From assembly GCA_016712465.1 (NCBI GenBank), contig JADJQZ010000001.1, positions 5,766,001-5,830,000 of the forward strand: a stretch of DNA of 64,000 nt. Direction: 5' to 3'. The stretch is from Candidatus Obscuribacter sp. (GTDB taxonomy: Bacteria; Cyanobacteriota; Vampirovibrionia; Obscuribacterales; Obscuribacteraceae). Shown here piece after piece: positions 38,096-46,509 of the stretch. The stretch's first letter is position 1. Each line of letters starts with the position of its first letter. A program made the translations under genes and the position numbers. The notes beneath the pieces were generated by a model. It worked only from the letters and a program-made list of their open reading frames with translations, did not search any database and had not been told where the DNA came from.

Positions 38096-39499
38096 CTAAT
38101 GCCTGGTGCTATTCTCGGCCAGTTGGCGCCCGCGCTTCTCGTTGACAAAGAAAATGGCAACTAAGCCGGACAGGAAAAAGCCCAGGGTAGAAAGCAAGGC
38201 CAAGCGATAGTTGCCGCCGCTCAAGGCGGTAATCTGACCATAGCTAATAGGACCCACCACTGCCGCCAATTTGACCGTCAGGCCCCACAAGCCGAAAAAC
38301 TCGGCGGCCTGTCCGGAGGGAGAAAGTTGACCGACCAGGGCTCTGGCAGCTGCTCCCGTCGCCCCCATGGCCGCGCCCATGATGGTGGCAGCCAGCCAGA
38401 AAACGACCTTATCATGGGCGACAAAAGCCATAGCGATGGCCACAACCCAGAGCAAGAGAGCCAACATCAAAGTACGCACCGAGCCAATTCGATCTTGCAA
38501 TAGCCCCAGACCGAAGGCACCGCCGGCGGCGGCAACATTTACAAGCATGATCATGGCGATGGTTTCACTGGTGGAAAAGCCCATCACCTGTCCGGCATAC
38601 ACTGCTGCCATGGCCACAACTGTGGTAGAACCACAACTAAAGGCAAAAAGACTGATCAAAAAGACAAAGAGATCGCGGTAGCGCCGGGCACCACTGATAG
38701 TAGCACCGACCCGCTTGAAAGACTGCCCAATCACAGCGACCAGGCTGCGCCCGGCCCCGGCTTGCCCCAGGCTGCGTTCTCGCAACCAGATAAAGGTAGG
38801 AGCAGCCGAGATAGCAAAGACGGCGCTGACGCCAAGCAAGATCATGGGCACATACTGAAAGGCTTGCTGCCCCTGTTTCTGGGCCCAGCTAACGTAAACA
38901 TGACAGAGTGCCAGAACGCAGAGACCGCCCACATAGCCAAGGGTCCAACCGAGCGCGGATATCTTACCCATTTTCTCCCGGGGAGCCAGCTCCGGCAAAA
39001 AGGCGGCAATCAGATACTCGGTGGAGCCGAAAGCAAAACTGGAAACAATGAAGAGCAACATGGCAGGCAGCACATCACCGCGGTGCATAAGTGAAAGCAG
39101 GGCTGTCGCCGCCACGCAAAGTGCGGTGGCCAGAAAGAGAAGCATCTTCTTGCGCCCGCTGGCATCAGCCAGGGCACCAATCAAAGGGGCGCTCAGAACC
39201 ACCAGCAAGTTGGAGACGCCAAGGGCCGTAGTCAGCTTGACTGTGGCATCAGCAGCACTCATGCCCTGGCAGATAGTACCAACAAAATACTGATTGAAAA
39301 TGGCAGTGGTGACCACCGTGGTATAGCTGGAATTGGCAAAATCAAACATAGCCCAGGCGAAGATCTCCCGCCGGGGAGCCAACTCCTCCGCCTGAAACCC
39401 GACCGCGCCCCCTTGCAAAGAGCCGCCCTCGACTCCGGCCGAAGCCCCACCGGCTGCCCCGTCCTTCTGCCCATTCTCAGACTCATTCCCGCCGGTCAC
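38096..39499 (-). CDS. UMF1/Atg22-like MFS transporter
   Basis: 467 residues with about 12 membrane helices. The N-terminal hallmark FAWAMFDFANSSYTTVVTTA places it in the UMF1 family of the major facilitator superfamily (bacterial relatives of yeast Atg22). Members are predicted permeases with uncertain substrates, perhaps amino acids. A Gly/Ala-rich cytosolic N-terminus of about 45 residues precedes helix 1. The C-terminus is basic (VNEKRGRQLAENS). It converges with the second kinase gene. Confidence 0.85.
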   Translation of the reverse strand: MTGGNESENGQKDGAAGGASAGVEGGSLQGGAVGFQAEELAPRREIFAWAMFDFANSSYTTVVTTAIFNQYFVGTICQGMSAADATVKLTTALGVSNLLVVLSAPLIGALADASGRKKMLLFLATALCVAATALLSLMHRGDVLPAMLLFIVSSFAFGSTEYLIAAFLPELAPREKMGKISALGWTLGYVGGLCVLALCHVYVSWAQKQGQQAFQYVPMILLGVSAVFAISAAPTFIWLRERSLGQAGAGRSLVAVIGQSFKRVGATISGARRYRDLFVFLISLFAFSCGSTTVVAMAAVYAGQVMGFSTSETIAMIMLVNVAAAGGAFGLGLLQDRIGSVRTLMLALLLWVVAIAMAFVAHDKVVFWLAATIMGAAMGATGAAARALVGQLSPSGQAAEFFGLWGLTVKLAAVVGPISYGQITALSGGNYRLALLSTLGFFLSGLVAIFFVNEKRGRQLAENSTRH

Positions 39500-39649
39500 T
39501 CAGCACCTTTTCTCGAAACCCGGCATTTAAACCGCTATAGCTTCCCATTACAGATGGGGGTAGAGTAACATTAGCAGAACAAATTTTCTCCCGCCCGAAT
39601 AACACTGCTCGGTAAACTCAGTAGATAAGTCTAAAGAAGTGGAAAAACG

Positions 39650-40630
39650 ATGAAGAAACCCCAGCTAATCCTCACCATTCTAGCCCTCAGTTTAACCATA
39701 AATGCCGCCCGGGCTGAGAACAACAAGCTTGACCGGCTAGATGAAACCGCCCAGACAAGCTTTGATCAGGGCGACTTTAAACGAGCCGTGACGAACTGGA
39801 ACAAGCTTCTGACGGAACTTAGTAAAGACACCGAGAGCCTGGAAAAGGAAGAACAACTGGCCCGCAAACAAAGAGCGCAAAAAGTGCTGCGGGCTCTGGG
39901 GCAATGCGCCCTTGAGCAGAAAGATTATGTCTCCGCCACCGACCTTCTCAACCAGGCCCGCACCGCATCGGTAGAACTGGCCCAGCCCGATCCCAGTTTA
40001 GACCAGGCTTTCACCAAGCTGAGTGAAAACTACAGAGAAATCGACCCCACCAGCCTTGGACAGGAAGCGGCCAATGCCCTCAAAGAAGTCGGCGCCAGCA
40101 AAATTGGTGTAGCCAAGACAGATGGCGGTGAGCATATCCAGGTCATGCTGGCCGACAAAGTGGTGAAACCGATAAGTGCCAATGGGGTTTCCCACGTAGG
40201 CTTCGACAAAGTAGTTTCTTTCGATTTCAGCGAGACCCCTGACGGCACGGTCAAAATCGACAACATAAGCGGCTTGAAAGCCAAGGTAAAAGTCTGGGTG
40301 GATATCATTGCCTCCAAGCTCACCCTCGATCAAGACCAGAAACCCATGGCCCAGGTCACCGGCGCCAAAATGGGTATGAGCCAGTCGGTTAGCACTCAGT
40401 TGCCCGATGAAATCTATCAACCGCTAATCGCTTTGATAAGCCGCGTCAAAAATGTCTTCACACCAGGCGGCATGGCACCGGCCGGTTCACCCCTCGATAA
40501 TGTAGCGACCGGACAGACACAGCCGGTGGAGAACGGCAGCAACCAGGTTACACCGGCATCTACTATCGTGCCGGTAGTTAATAGCGGTCAACCACAGAAT
40601 AACGAAATTGACGCGGCACCGGCACAATGA
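39650..40630 (+). CDS. secreted protein with TPR-like helices
   Basis: 326 residues. A clear signal peptide (LILTILALSLTINAARA) is followed by a helical TPR-like region (SFDQGDFKRAVTNWNKLLTE, ALGQCALEQKDYVSATDLLN). A beta-rich segment follows (VGFDKVVSFDFSETPDGTVK), then a Pro/Thr/Gln-rich tail. It is not in a family I recognise. The next gene overlaps its stop by 4 nt (ATGA), so the pair is translationally coupled. Confidence 0.75.
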   Translation: MKKPQLILTILALSLTINAARAENNKLDRLDETAQTSFDQGDFKRAVTNWNKLLTELSKDTESLEKEEQLARKQRAQKVLRALGQCALEQKDYVSATDLLNQARTASVELAQPDPSLDQAFTKLSENYREIDPTSLGQEAANALKEVGASKIGVAKTDGGEHIQVMLADKVVKPISANGVSHVGFDKVVSFDFSETPDGTVKIDNISGLKAKVKVWVDIIASKLTLDQDQKPMAQVTGAKMGMSQSVSTQLPDEIYQPLIALISRVKNVFTPGGMAPAGSPLDNVATGQTQPVENGSNQVTPASTIVPVVNSGQPQNNEIDAAPAQ

Positions 40631-41445
40631 CCCGCTCGAACAACCTGCTTCTAAAATTTCTCAGCCTGGTGCTCTGTGCAACTGCAGCTTGCCCCTCCGC
40701 ACCGGCCCAGGTATCAAATACGGTGCCGCCGGAAGAAGAGCCCGGCGGCGGACAGGCCCTGCTCGACGACAAGGGCAACCTCTTCATGGAAGAGGTTGAA
40801 CCGGCAAAGCCCAAACCCAAGCCGGCTAAAATTCCCATCGATTTGAGCCGGGTCGGCGTTTCCGTGGACGGCAAAGGGCGCATCATTCCGCTCAAGGATG
40901 AAAGCGGCGTAGCCGGCGTCAAACCCTTCCAGAGCAGAATCGAGACCTCCTTCACGGCTCTGCCTCAGCCGGTTTTCTACGCCCCGGTCATAGTTCCCAA
41001 TTACGGCTACGGTTATCCCTCATACAGCACGGGGCTCATGGCCATGCCAGGCTATTACCCGGGCTTGCAGAGACCGCCCCTGGGCTATTACCAGCCCTAT
41101 CTGAACCAGGGCTACAATCCTTACCCGCTCAATTACGGCGGTCAGAATCCCTATTCAACGCAGTTCTACGGGGGCTACAACCCATCTGTCGTGCCCAACA
41201 ACGCCTCTTACTTCAATCCCTATTACAGTCCCTACGCGAATTCTTATTTCAACCCCTACGCTAATCCCTATTTCAATCCGTACCCCTATGGAAATTACTA
41301 CGGAAGCCCCTATACGAATTTTGCCCAGCCGACCGTTGGTCTGAGGCTGGGCAATTTCAATGCTCAACTATTTGCTGCACCGCGTACCTACGGACAGTAT
41401 CAATCACGCACCAGTATGTGGAATGCCTTTAACCTCTCCTTCTGA
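40627..41445 (+). CDS. secreted Tyr/Asn/Pro-rich protein
   Basis: 272 residues. The signal region is LLLKFLSLVLCATAACPSAPA, with Cys residues that could allow lipid attachment. A charged Pro/Lys segment (EPAKPKPKPAKIP) follows. The C-terminal half is dominated by Tyr, Asn, Pro and Gly, with repeated YFNPY and NPYPY motifs (about residues 120-235) like surface-matrix or adhesive proteins. The function is unknown. It is coupled to the upstream gene by a 4-nt overlap. Confidence 0.75.
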   Translation: MTRSNNLLLKFLSLVLCATAACPSAPAQVSNTVPPEEEPGGGQALLDDKGNLFMEEVEPAKPKPKPAKIPIDLSRVGVSVDGKGRIIPLKDESGVAGVKPFQSRIETSFTALPQPVFYAPVIVPNYGYGYPSYSTGLMAMPGYYPGLQRPPLGYYQPYLNQGYNPYPLNYGGQNPYSTQFYGGYNPSVVPNNASYFNPYYSPYANSYFNPYANPYFNPYPYGNYYGSPYTNFAQPTVGLRLGNFNAQLFAAPRTYGQYQSRTSMWNAFNLSF

Positions 41446-41827
41446 GGTTTTTATCCATTCTGCACATTGTCAAAACAAAACGCGAAAGATTTTCTCTCAA
41501 GGTCAGAGCCCAAACACAACGACCCTCTAGTCGTCGCAAACGAGCCGGGGAACCCTGGTGAGGCTGCCTGTGCGGTCTGGGTGACTGCTGTCGAGCCTGC
41601 TTACTCTTATCGACAAAGTGTTCAAAGCGGCGACCTTCCATCTTGTCGCCCCGCAAATAAGCTCTGTATCCGGAAGCCAAAATCTTTTCGGAATAATCCG
41701 CAAAGAGGTCGGCCGTGTTGCGCTTCTCCTTCGTTTCCTTTTGAAAATGAGTACCCACGTGAACCGAAATTCTCGGTGAGCTTTTCATATTATCTTGCAT
41801 CCGTTGCTTGCTGCCGCCAATAACCAA
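41429..41827 (-). CDS. doubtful small basic protein
   Basis: 132 codons from a start at 41827 (an ATG is available further in, giving MKSSPRISVH). The middle part (RISVHVGTHFQKETKEKRNT, YRAYLRGDKMEGRRFEHFVD) reads like real protein; the C-terminal third is Arg-rich and less so. It overlaps the end of the convergent gene by 17 nt and lies in otherwise gene-free DNA. It could be a decayed gene end. No family is recognised. Confidence 0.3.
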   Translation of the reverse strand: MVIGGSKQRMQDNMKSSPRISVHVGTHFQKETKEKRNTADLFADYSEKILASGYRAYLRGDKMEGRRFEHFVDKSKQARQQSPRPHRQPHQGSPARLRRLEGRCVWALTLRENLSRFVLTMCRMDKNLRRRG

Positions 41828-42480
41828 TGGCCTGATACTACAGGCGATGACTTCTATATGTTTCCAGGCACCAGACGCTTGTCACCTCCCGGGCGCTGGT
41901 TGCCTAAAAGGGCCACTCCAGTTTTCTATCGCTGCCTCCGTGCGAATTGTTAGAGCTGGCACTTACTTTGATACGCCTCCCGCGTATCTTTGCATGTTAG
42001 TAGTTTCTTCCGATCGACAGTAGAGAGTTCCTTTATTGCTCGTCTATCTGCTTTCTTGTTGCTACAACCTTGCTACATAATGATTTTAGTTTTTCTCTAT
42101 CCTCCACCCATACGCCTCTGATTGCAAATTAGTTTGAGTTACACTTTCTAAGAGGCACCTGTCCGCCCTCCTTTGTCCGGACACGATTCCTGCCATAATT
42201 TAGTTCGACTCTACCTTTCCTCCTCTGACCAGGGGCTGAATTTGCAATTTGCCGCCGCCTCCCAGGCTGGTCTTACTTGCCTGTACAGATATACCGGCAA
42301 GAACGTGAAAATCTCTCAAGCATGCCTCCTTAAAGATGCTCGTTTTTCAGAATAATTTTTGAGGGGGTTAGGCGGACTGCTTATGTACCAGGCAAAATTG
42401 TTTGCTTTCTGTTTTCCTCACGAACGCCAATTCGTTCGTCCGCCATGTGTACTATTGTCGTCAAAACTTTGCACTTGACA
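41828..42480. other. gene-free, pyrimidine-rich tract with spaced CCTCC motifs and hairpins
   Basis: No credible coding frame. The + strand is pyrimidine-rich and contains CCTCC at about 41886, 41930, 41975, 42100, 42167, 42216, 42256 and 42323. Two lie in hairpin loops: GATACGC-CTCCC-GCGTATC (about 41970-41989), and a larger stem GGCACCAGACGC...GCGCTGGTTGCC (about 41866-41909) with CACCTCCC in its loop. Another perfect hairpin, CGAACG-CCAATT-CGTTCG, is at about 42421-42438. C-rich loops could pair with Shine-Dalgarno sequences if transcribed rightward. If transcribed leftward, the same sites are GGAGG motifs such as CsrA-type proteins bind. Transcription is not shown. Confidence 0.4.
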
Positions 42481-42540
42481 AGGTGCTCAGTGGGATTTGT
42501 CCCATTAGATCTAATGCTTGATCTTATCTAGATCTATATA

Positions 42541-43060
42541 GGGGGGGGGTGGTACCCCATAGCCCCACCCCAGACGGGGAGACCCCGAGGGGAACACCTC
42601 AGAAATTGACCGGCAGAGATATGAACCACAAAGAGCGACGCCGGGCAGAACAAGGCTGCAGGGCAGCGGGACAGCAGGGCAAGAGTAAGAGTAAAGGTTT
42701 GGCAGACGATAGCTCTATGCTTCAGAAGGAGGCGTGGCTTACCGCGGATGGATCTTCCGACGTGTCGGCGACTCACCATTCCTATCATTGATGAGGGAAG
42801 GAAGCAAAGAAACGGCTTGGAATGTGGGTTTAAGACTACTTGCGGCATAGTATAGTAGAAAGTGAAAAAGACAGAAAAAAGAGGGAGCCGTAAAGAGCAC
42901 AGCCCTGGGGGCGGTGAAAATTACGACTCCCGAAAGGGTGAGCTGGTCGGCATTTCAGCCTACGAGCCGCAGCGATGAACCATAAGCTACGTTACCAGAC
43001 CAGCGGTATCTGGCGGTTACGCCTGCAACAAACTGATCGCTAGCAATAGCGGTAGTTTAA
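42541..43060 (+). ncRNA. candidate large structured RNA, class not recognised
   Basis: A purine-rich 520-nt stretch without a credible gene but dense in stems. It starts with nine Gs and GGGGTGG...CCACCCC. Then come CGGGG-AGA-CCCCG, GAGG...CCTC, CCGGC...GCCGG, GCTGC-AGG-GCAGC and CCGA-CGTG-TCGG. A long arm at 42883-42931 pairs GGGAG/CTCCC, CGTAA/TTACG, CAC/GTG and GCCC/GGGC, with small symmetric internal loops. GCTGGTC (about 42951) can pair with GACCAGC (about 42997). A final arm at about 43030-43056 is capped by a GCAA (GNRA) loop on CGCTA/TAGCG. No match to RNase P, tmRNA, 6S, SRP or group II domain V was found. Ends and promoter are undetermined. Confidence 0.5.
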
Positions 43061-43071
43061 TTGATCGAAGC

Positions 43072-43521
43072 CTAAGTCTGGTTCATGGAAGAAGCGCTCC
43101 GGAAAGCATTTTTTAAGGGACCAAAATCTTCTTCAAGGATTGGATACAAGGAATAGAAAGATAACTGCCCAAATGTACCAGAAACCGTGAACAAACGATG
43201 TTCTCCAAAGAACCTCTTGTCGTTCAGAAGAACTCCAAAAACGTCACCAATCTCTTTACTTCCATCATAATCCCGATTCTCATCAAGGACTAGTTTTCGT
43301 AGATCGAATCCACCAGCCTCAGCAAAGACCAATCTCAGGTTTGCGCTTGGCATACTGGTAGGATCCTCTCTACTGAGCGATAGATGCATTGGGTGACGAA
43401 CAAATAGAGTTGCATCCATAAGCAATTCTAGGTTCTCGCCAATTCTTAACTCCCGAAGCGTACAGTAATTCCAATCCACATTCGGATCTAGATCCCAAAG
43501 TATATTAGTTACATTTTCCAT
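43072..43521 (-). CDS. uncharacterised acidic protein
   Basis: 149 residues, acidic N-terminus (MENVTNILWDLDPNVDW), with alternating hydrophobic pattern (CTLRELRIGENLELLMDATL, LRLVFAEAGGFDLRKLVLDE). No signal peptide or known motif is present. The composition looks like a genuine cytoplasmic protein. It lies alone between the candidate RNA (12 nt from its stop) and mobile-element debris, and may be accessory DNA. Confidence 0.6.
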   Translation of the reverse strand: MENVTNILWDLDPNVDWNYCTLRELRIGENLELLMDATLFVRHPMHLSLSREDPTSMPSANLRLVFAEAGGFDLRKLVLDENRDYDGSKEIGDVFGVLLNDKRFFGEHRLFTVSGTFGQLSFYSLYPILEEDFGPLKNAFRSASSMNQT

Positions 43522-43616
43522 TCTAGCGTCAGTCGGTGCAAGAAACTTTCTGTAAAAGCGGTCAAAAAGGGGGAGACCTCGGTTAATCTTTCAATTGCAA
43601 GAAAGAAGGACAACCG

Positions 43617-43856
43617 ATGGTCTTACAAGATGATAGCACAAAATACATCCAAGGGAATATCCTGGAAATACTGTCAGAGGGCGGTCTGGAGCGCATAGGA
43701 GATGCCATTCAGATTTTGCTAAATGCGGCCATGTTAGCTGAGCGAGAGAAGCATTTAGGTGCCGGGCCCTACGAACGAACAGAGGCAAGAACCACACATG
43801 CCAACGGGTTTAAGCCAAAGACGATTAAGACAAGAGGTGTCCGTCCGGTGGCTTGA
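43617..43856 (+). pseudogene. IS256-family transposase N-terminal fragment
   Basis: The 79-codon frame matches the start of mutator-type (IS256) transposases: GLERIGDAIQILLNAAMLAE, REKHLGAGPYERTEARTTHA, NGFKPKTIKTR. Identity with the family stops at KTR. From 43837 the DNA is the end of the adjacent IS66-type element, which supplies the last codons and the stop. The catalytic DDE region is absent, so it is a dead remnant. Confidence 0.85.
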
Positions 43857-44032
43857 AAAACTCTGTGGATTTCCTGCACTTTTTTGCCTTTAAAGGTCGA
43901 AAAGGCGCAGAAAGCTAATGCCACCAAATACGCTGCCAGAATTATCTGCCAACGTCCGATATTATGTCTTATGCTTCATCGTGCAATTTGGTAAAGTCCC
44001 ATGGATTGGGTGTTTACCAAATTACAGGAAGG

Positions 44033-45605
44033 CTAAGCGACTTTTGGGGTAGGCTGAAACTGGGTGATTTCGGCTGGCGCGCCAGTGAGATATCTGGGAT
44101 TCCAGTTGTATGGAAGCAGGTCTTCGAGGTTTTCGTTGGGATTTTCGCTCAATCGCTGGATTACATCGGTTAAGTAGGCTGGGGTTCGACGCCGTGGCGT
44201 CTGCATGTTGCGATCATCGAGAGGATTATGGCGTGATTCTTTCCGCCCTCGTCGCTGCCGAAGAACAACCATGCCTTTCGTCCCATGGCGATATATTTCA
44301 TTTCTCTTTCGCAGTGGTTGTTATCAATGCTGAGTCTGCCGTCTCTGACGTATTCGGTGAGAGATGTCCAGTTGTTCAGGCAGTAGAAAATTGCCTTGCC
44401 GTATGCGCTTTTGGGCTGCGCAGCAAGTTGTTCCTGTTGCAACCAGCGGTGGAACTCTTTAAGTATCGGCACAGCTTCTTGCTCTCTCATCAGTTGAGTG
44501 TTCTCTGGTGACAGACCGAGTTCCTTCGCCGTTCTTTCGATTTCGTAGAGTTGCTGAAAGGCAGAAAGTGCGTTACCGGCGCCGAGTTTGTTGTTTGGCA
44601 GCGACTTGATGAAATATCGTCTGGCATGCGCATTACACGCCACAAGAACAGTATCGATAGCGGCACAAATAGCCAGATTGCCGGAGAAGCAATCACCCTG
44701 AAGTCGACCATTGAAGCCGGTGAGAAAAGTCATTGGACCGTCACGGCTCTGCTGTGAGTGTAATCGAAGAGTGTTACAGGATGGGTTTCATCTCCCAAGT
44801 AACCCCAGATGCGACCGAGCTTCATGTTTCTCGATTTAGAGCGGTCAATTACCTTTACGGGCGTATCATCCGTGGAGATCACGTGAGATTTGAGCAAAAC
44901 TTGGCGACTGAAGTCGTGCAGTGGCTGGAGGATTCTGGCGGTCTGAGAGTAGAAATCACTGAGAGTGGAGCGACTGAGCTGGACTCCACTGCGATTGTAA
45001 ATGGCTGACTGACGGTGAAAAGGAATATGGTCACAGTCACGGGAGACTGCTATGTGAGCAAGCAATCCAGCCGAAGCCGTGCCGTTTTCTACAATTTCCG
45101 GCGTCTTAATCACAAGTTCCTCTGAGCATTGACAGTTCTTGCATGAGTAAACTTGGGAGTACAGATCCTCAAAGTAGAACCTAGCTGGAACGATTTGGTA
45201 GCGACTAGCTTGAAGAATTCGTCGCGTTGGCACACGTGCTACACCGCAGCAAGGGCAAGGAAGCAGCGCTGGATCTGGCGGTGGCGGAAAAAGTTGAACG
45301 TGTGGCAGATCCGGCTTCTGGTTGCGTGTATGTCCCTGTTGCTTAGTCTTTACGCCTAGTTTCTGGGCCGAGTCTTGCGAATCCAAGGATCCTGAGTTTG
45401 TTGACGGAGAGGGAAAAAGCAACAGCTGCCCTGTACTAATGAAGTGTTCGGTCTTCCTGCCGTACTTATCGGCAAGCGCAATGCGAGCGTTTTCAGCGAG
45501 CTGCTGATACTTAAAATCAAGCTGAATGACCAGATTGATCAGCGCTTCTTGATCGAGGGTGACGAGGAACTCTTTTGAAAGCTCGTGGTACTGCGTGTTT
45601 TGCAT
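44033..45605 (-). pseudogene. IS66 transposase TnpC with two frameshifts
   Basis: The full-length coding content of TnpC is present but split over three frames. Bases 45605-44730 give the N-terminal leucine-rich, zinc-finger (CPCCGVARVPTRR) and first catalytic part, ending in GYLGDETHPVTLFDYTHSRA. A shift near 44750 leads to PMTFLTGFNGRLQGDCFSG and the rest of the DDE domain (IDNNHCEREMKYIAMGRKAW). A second shift near 44181 separates MIATCRRHGVEP from the C-terminal AYLTDVIQRLSENPNENLED plus LLPYNW, which is the IS66 C-terminal domain. Two independent shifts make an active transposase unlikely. Confidence 0.85.
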
Positions 45606-45622
45606 GGCAGAAATTATATCAA

Positions 45623-46009
45623 CTACAATTGAGCCACAGCTTGGATTTCGGTGCTTTGTTTCAATCTTTTGCCGGTGCGTTTTTGCGAACTGGGATATGG
45701 ATTTATTCCGGCGAGAATCAAGGAGAAATCGGAGGCCTGCATTTCACCATTTGCTTCAAGACCGAGTTCCATTATCCACGAATAGCTGCCCCGCTCCAGG
45801 CGCTTGTAGTACAGTGCGAAACCGTCAATGTCCCAAAAGAGGACCTTCATGCGGTCTCGGCGACGACTGAAGAATACGAAGACATGACCATTGAGGGGAT
45901 TCATGCCGAAATATGTAGTGACAAGGCCGCAGAGAGCATCAAAGGAAAACCGCATATCGATTAGTTGCGAACAAAGAAAAACTCGAGTTGATGGATCTAG
46001 ATTTAGCAA
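45623..46009 (-). CDS. tnpB: IS66 accessory protein TnpB
   Basis: 128 residues of the IS66 Orf2 (TnpB) family: RVFLCSQLIDMRFSFDALCG, LNGHVFVFFSRRRDRMKVLF, WDIDGFALYYKRLERGSY. The family's role in IS66 transposition is needed but biochemically unclear. Its start overlaps tnpA by 7 nt and tnpC begins 17 nt after it, the usual IS66 order. The frame is intact although tnpC is broken. The C-terminus (LKQSTEIQAVAQL) is slightly extended. Confidence 0.88.
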   Translation of the reverse strand: MLNLDPSTRVFLCSQLIDMRFSFDALCGLVTTYFGMNPLNGHVFVFFSRRRDRMKVLFWDIDGFALYYKRLERGSYSWIMELGLEANGEMQASDFSLILAGINPYPSSQKRTGKRLKQSTEIQAVAQL

Positions 46010-46470
46010 GCAGAATCTCCGGATTTGAGAAAGGAAAACAGTTGCGCTACGAATTCAACATTGCAGGTATCACTGACGCGCATTACCGCACCACCAGGAA
46101 CAACAATTTCCACTCGTGAATCGTGCGGCGGCGTAATCACCTGGGGCACCGGCTGGAGAGGTGCCGCTTTGCCCTCGTTGTCAGACACAAGCCTGATTGG
46201 CACAAATGGATTTTTGGAATCCGCTAAGAGCGTGGCAACATTTTCTGTCGGCACATACTCTCTTTCCCGCAGAGCTATCTCTCGAATCCAGGCATTGAAT
46301 GAAGACTCGGACAAGTTGTGTGCCCTGCTGTAGGCACGCTTCGACATGCCGCTGGCCTTCCATGCCTCAATATGCTTTCGCCAAAAGGCTTCTTTGCGAT
46401 CATCGCGGACCCAACGCTGTTTGGCAGCATCGCTGCGAATTTGAAATTTGGTTCTCTTTGCGGTCGACAT
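46003..46470 (-). CDS. tnpA: IS66 accessory protein TnpA
   Basis: About 155 residues of the IS66 TnpA type: an N-terminal helix-turn-helix region (EAFWRKHIEAWKASGMSKRA, YSRAHNLSESSFNAWIREI), then a variable linker and RVEIVVPGGAVMRVSD near the end. The frame extends to 46503, but ATG 46470 has GGAGG 9 nt upstream and is chosen. It overlaps tnpB by 7 nt. Confidence 0.86.
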   Translation of the reverse strand: MSTAKRTKFQIRSDAAKQRWVRDDRKEAFWRKHIEAWKASGMSKRAYSRAHNLSESSFNAWIREIALREREYVPTENVATLLADSKNPFVPIRLVSDNEGKAAPLQPVPQVITPPHDSRVEIVVPGGAVMRVSDTCNVEFVAQLFSFLKSGDSAC

Positions 46471-46509
46471 TCTGGGCAGCCTCCATTTGCTCGGAGTCAT
46501 CATCTCCTG

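Noticed and set aside
41467..41823. Rightward 118-codon frame in the gene-free region
   Set aside because: No ribosome-binding site and an implausible composition rich in Ser, Pro and Cys; the opposite strand is slightly more protein-like, and neither is secure.
42534..42848. Leftward 104-codon frame in the candidate RNA
   Set aside because: Cys/Pro/Leu-rich, without a ribosome-binding site, and reads through the G-run; it looks like chance in structured GC-rich DNA.
42880..42935. Group II intron domain V
   Set aside because: GAGCCGTAA...TTACG looks similar at first, but the catalytic triad, bulge and GNRA-capped 34-nt layout are absent and no reverse transcriptase is nearby.
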